Part shown: positions 4,270 through 6,339 of the stretch, one piece after another | How positions within the stretch are numbered: the stretch's first letter is position 1 | How the letters are laid out: the number at the start of each line of letters is the position of its first letter | Origin: Clostridia bacterium | GTDB lineage: Bacteria > Bacillota_A > Clostridia > Oscillospirales > CAG-382 | DNA length: 6,339 nucleotides | Direction of reading: 5' to 3' | NCBI GenBank assembly: GCA_017614095.1 | Contig: JAGACN010000039.1 | Span: 1-6,339 of the forward strand | Notes under the pieces: model-generated | What the model was told of the DNA's origin: nothing | The model's database searches: none | Seen by the model: the letters and a program-made list of their open reading frames with translations, nothing else | Program-made: the position numbers and the translations under genes

Positions 4270-6339
4270 CTAACGGATCATAGCAAACGACAGCACCCAC
4301 ACCGGGATCTGCCAGCACATCTGGAAGATGACAGCCTGGAGCACGCCGAACGCCTGCAGGTCCTCAGTGATGGCGAGGAACGCGACGGCAACGAACGACA
4401 GGACGACCGAAATGACGGTGATGATCTCGTTGCACTTCCCGACGTGATGGATCTTGTCGCTCAAGGCGAACATACGCAAGAAGTTGTGCAGAGAGGAGTT
4501 GCAGACGATGCCGGACGACGCGCGCGCGCTTTCGCCGGAGATATCGCGCGGATGATTCTGTTTGAGCACGGAAACGGGGCATTTGCGGAATTTGATCAGC
4601 CCGGCGATCAGATCGTTGGTGATGTTCGGGTCCATCGTTTTGACGCCCAGGCAGAGCCCGGCGCGGTACAGATCACGGAGAAGGGTCTCGAACCGCGGGT
4701 TGATCCGGTAGCGGATATAGACCTTCGCGGCCAGCTGCTCGTCGATGACCACGTACATGACCGAGCCCGCGTTCCGTTCGAAAGCCTCGTCACCCGGTTC
4801 CGCGGGCGCCGAAAAACGGTAGCGCTGCAGGAAGGTGCGTTTGCCCAGGAAAATGTGCTTGCCGTCGACCGCCACGCAAATACCATCGGCGGCATTCTCG
4901 ATGACGCGCGCCGATTCATAGTTCTCGAAGGGGCCGTCCACCATCCGGGCCGTCACGCTTGTGAGCGGGCCGCCCAGGAAGGAGAAGATCTTGGCCAGTT
5001 CCGGGATGATCTTGTCGATGCGGTAATCGCTGTACGTATTGATGGAATTCAGTTTGACCAGGTTGGCCGGGAAGACTTCCGTGTCCGCGAAAGACAGGAC
5101 GCGCGCGTTCTCGTATTCTTCGGCGACCGCGTTCCCGATAAAGGCCGCGCTGTATTTGCCTCCTCTGCGGTTGGCAATATACAAAGGAAGGACAAGCATA
5201 AAGAAAGCAGTAGAAGGGATGGAAACGGCTACCAGCGCGTAAAACGCGCGGAAGGCTTCCGAAAGAGGCCGGCCGATGATCAGGAGCGCCGCGAAGACCG
5301 CGACTCCGCCGAACAGGATCAGCGGCAGGATGACGTGGAACAGGTCATCGTTCCTGGAACGGCGGACCGTCCGTTCGGCAAACCCGTCGACAAAACTCGC
5401 GCGCTTGACCGTATACATTTCACTGTCGTCGGACATATAGTGCCCGAACTCCTCGGATTCCATAACCGAGGAAGGCAGCTTTTCCGCAACGTATTTCAAA
5501 CGGTCCTTCGAGATGATGCCGAAGACACGTTCGTCTTTGGCGCTGCGCAGCACATTTGAGAATGCGGAGCAGACGCATCCGAAGCACAAAGCGGAACCGT
5601 ACAGACCGAGCCTGTCGATTTCCGGTCCGCGGATAACGCAGATGACAGTATAGGCGGCGTCGAAGATCAAGCCGAAGACCAGCATGCTGTCCGCGTTCAT
5701 TTTGAACGTAAACATCCCTTTCAGTCCCTTGATCACGGACGGAAGGATGGTCATTGCGCAGAGGAAGACCAACTGAAGATCGATCAGAATATACATCCGG
5801 GCGCCGGTATTGACGTCCCCCGATTTCAGCAGGAAACCGAAGAGCGTCCCGAATTCCATCAGGCACACCATTCCGGTCACGAACAGCGCCAGCAGGAGGC
5901 GGACGATGTTCCCGCGCTTGGCGGAGCGCAGCTTCCCGGACAGTTCCGGATTCTGCGTGCGGCTGGTATATTCAAAAATGAGGTCGGTGGCTTTCTTTCT
6001 CTTTTTCCGCGATTTCAGGATCATTTGCGCGCGCGCGGGATCCATAGTATAGTCGCCGTCCGCCATCCGGTCGAACGCCATGCGCAGATTGTCGTCGGTC
6101 GGATCGGACCCCGGCCCGATGGAGGGGACGTCCGCTCCGTCCGAAATGAAGGACAGCTGCCCGTCGTCCCGGTCCGATTCCGGAATGCCTCCGGCGATGA
6201 CGCGGCTTCCCAGGTCCTGATAGTCGCGGTCGTAATCCGCATACTGCATTTCCCGTTCTTTTTCGCGGATGGTCATCGTATCGCCGAGCGGGAACATTTC
6301 GGCCTGCTCGAAAGAAGGCTCACGCTCGCCCTCGTCGTC
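4270..6339 (-). CDS. Membrane pseudoenzyme with heavy-metal P-type ATPase architecture (5' partial)
   Basis: The frame stays open from the stop at 4270 to the right edge, 14 codons beyond the ATG at 6297, and that ATG has no clear RBS, so the true start probably lies outside. Numbered from 6297, residues 1-125 are acidic, then basic and probably disordered. Membrane segments are at about 131-157, 167-190, 201-222, 231-248, 321-342, 350-373, 623-645 and 649-672, the 6+2 layout of P1B ATPases. SIPS (359-362) sits where the metal-binding CPC motif would be. LSFADTEVFP (401-410) sits where DKTGTLT would be, GICVAVDGKHIFLGK (472-486) resembles the nucleotide-binding domain, and VKTMDPN (552-558) replaces TGDN. 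TGE and GDGxND motifs are absent. The fold seems kept and the chemistry lost; it may be a sensor, scaffold or channel. The lipoprotein gene lies 203 bases downstream. Confidence 0.7.
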   Translation of the reverse strand, partial: DDEGEREPSFEQAEMFPLGDTMTIREKEREMQYADYDRDYQDLGSRVIAGGIPESDRDDGQLSFISDGADVPSIGPGSDPTDDNLRMAFDRMADGDYTMDPARAQMILKSRKKRKKATDLIFEYTSRTQNPELSGKLRSAKRGNIVRLLLALFVTGMVCLMEFGTLFGFLLKSGDVNTGARMYILIDLQLVFLCAMTILPSVIKGLKGMFTFKMNADSMLVFGLIFDAAYTVICVIRGPEIDRLGLYGSALCFGCVCSAFSNVLRSAKDERVFGIISKDRLKYVAEKLPSSVMESEEFGHYMSDDSEMYTVKRASFVDGFAERTVRRSRNDDLFHVILPLILFGGVAVFAALLIIGRPLSEAFRAFYALVAVSIPSTAFFMLVLPLYIANRRGGKYSAAFIGNAVAEEYENARVLSFADTEVFPANLVKLNSINTYSDYRIDKIIPELAKIFSFLGGPLTSVTARMVDGPFENYESARVIENAADGICVAVDGKHIFLGKRTFLQRYRFSAPAEPGDEAFERNAGSVMYVVIDEQLAAKVYIRYRINPRFETLLRDLYRAGLCLGVKTMDPNITNDLIAGLIKFRKCPVSVLKQNHPRDISGESARASSGIVCNSSLHNFLRMFALSDKIHHVGKCNEIITVISVVLSFVAVAFLAITEDLQAFGVLQAVIFQMCWQIPVWVLSFAMIR

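Noticed and set aside
4133..4318. A 61-codon minus-strand frame across the TTTTG array, encoding KGVQKV repeats
   Set aside because: It would start at GTG inside the end of the membrane protein gene, has no RBS and runs through the lipoprotein promoter. The repetition is explained by the DNA-level array.
4225..5559. A 444-codon open frame on the plus strand opposite the membrane protein gene
   Set aside because: It is a shadow frame. The product is an Arg/Asp/His-rich mixture with no recognisable domain, has no ribosome binding site or promoter, and lies wholly opposite a frame with coherent membrane helices.

Overview
The window looks like chromosomal DNA of a moderately GC-rich Firmicute, probably an anaerobic clostridial (Oscillospirales-type) gut bacterium. 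The clues are near-consensus sigma-A promoters, strong purine-rich ribosome binding sites, a 445-residue glucose-6-phosphate isomerase of the short Bacillus/Clostridium type, and a lipoprotein with a Gram-positive-style lipobox. No RNA gene, insertion sequence, phage gene or CRISPR array is visible.

Left part (1-352): the first 34 codons of a leftward gene run off the left edge; it may be a GMP-synthase-like gene. A 249-bp divergent intergenic region follows, with one clear promoter for each direction. It also holds a duplicated 12-mer and a small palindrome of unknown function.

Centre-left (353-2628): a rightward three-gene operon. It consists of pgi, a 136-residue P-loop protein with an imperfect Walker A motif, and a 151-residue four-helix membrane protein that overlaps its predecessor by an ATGA. 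The operon ends at a strong hairpin terminator that also faces the convergent leftward gene.

Right part (2639-6339): two leftward genes. The upstream one (4270 to beyond the right edge) keeps the membrane layout and fold outline of a heavy-metal-type P-type ATPase but lacks every catalytic signature I looked for. The downstream one (2639-4066) is a secreted lipoprotein related to the AlgX/AlgJ ('DHHW') SGNH acetyltransferase group. It keeps the Asp-x-His motif but has Glu where relatives carry the nucleophilic Ser. The lipoprotein has its own promoter, preceded by an array of TTTTG (CAAAA) tracts repeating about once per DNA helical turn.

The most noteworthy content is this pair of adjacent apparent pseudoenzymes, one in the membrane and one outside it, together with the phased A-tract array that may control the second. 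The central-metabolism side is ordinary except for the two uncharacterised pgi-linked genes.
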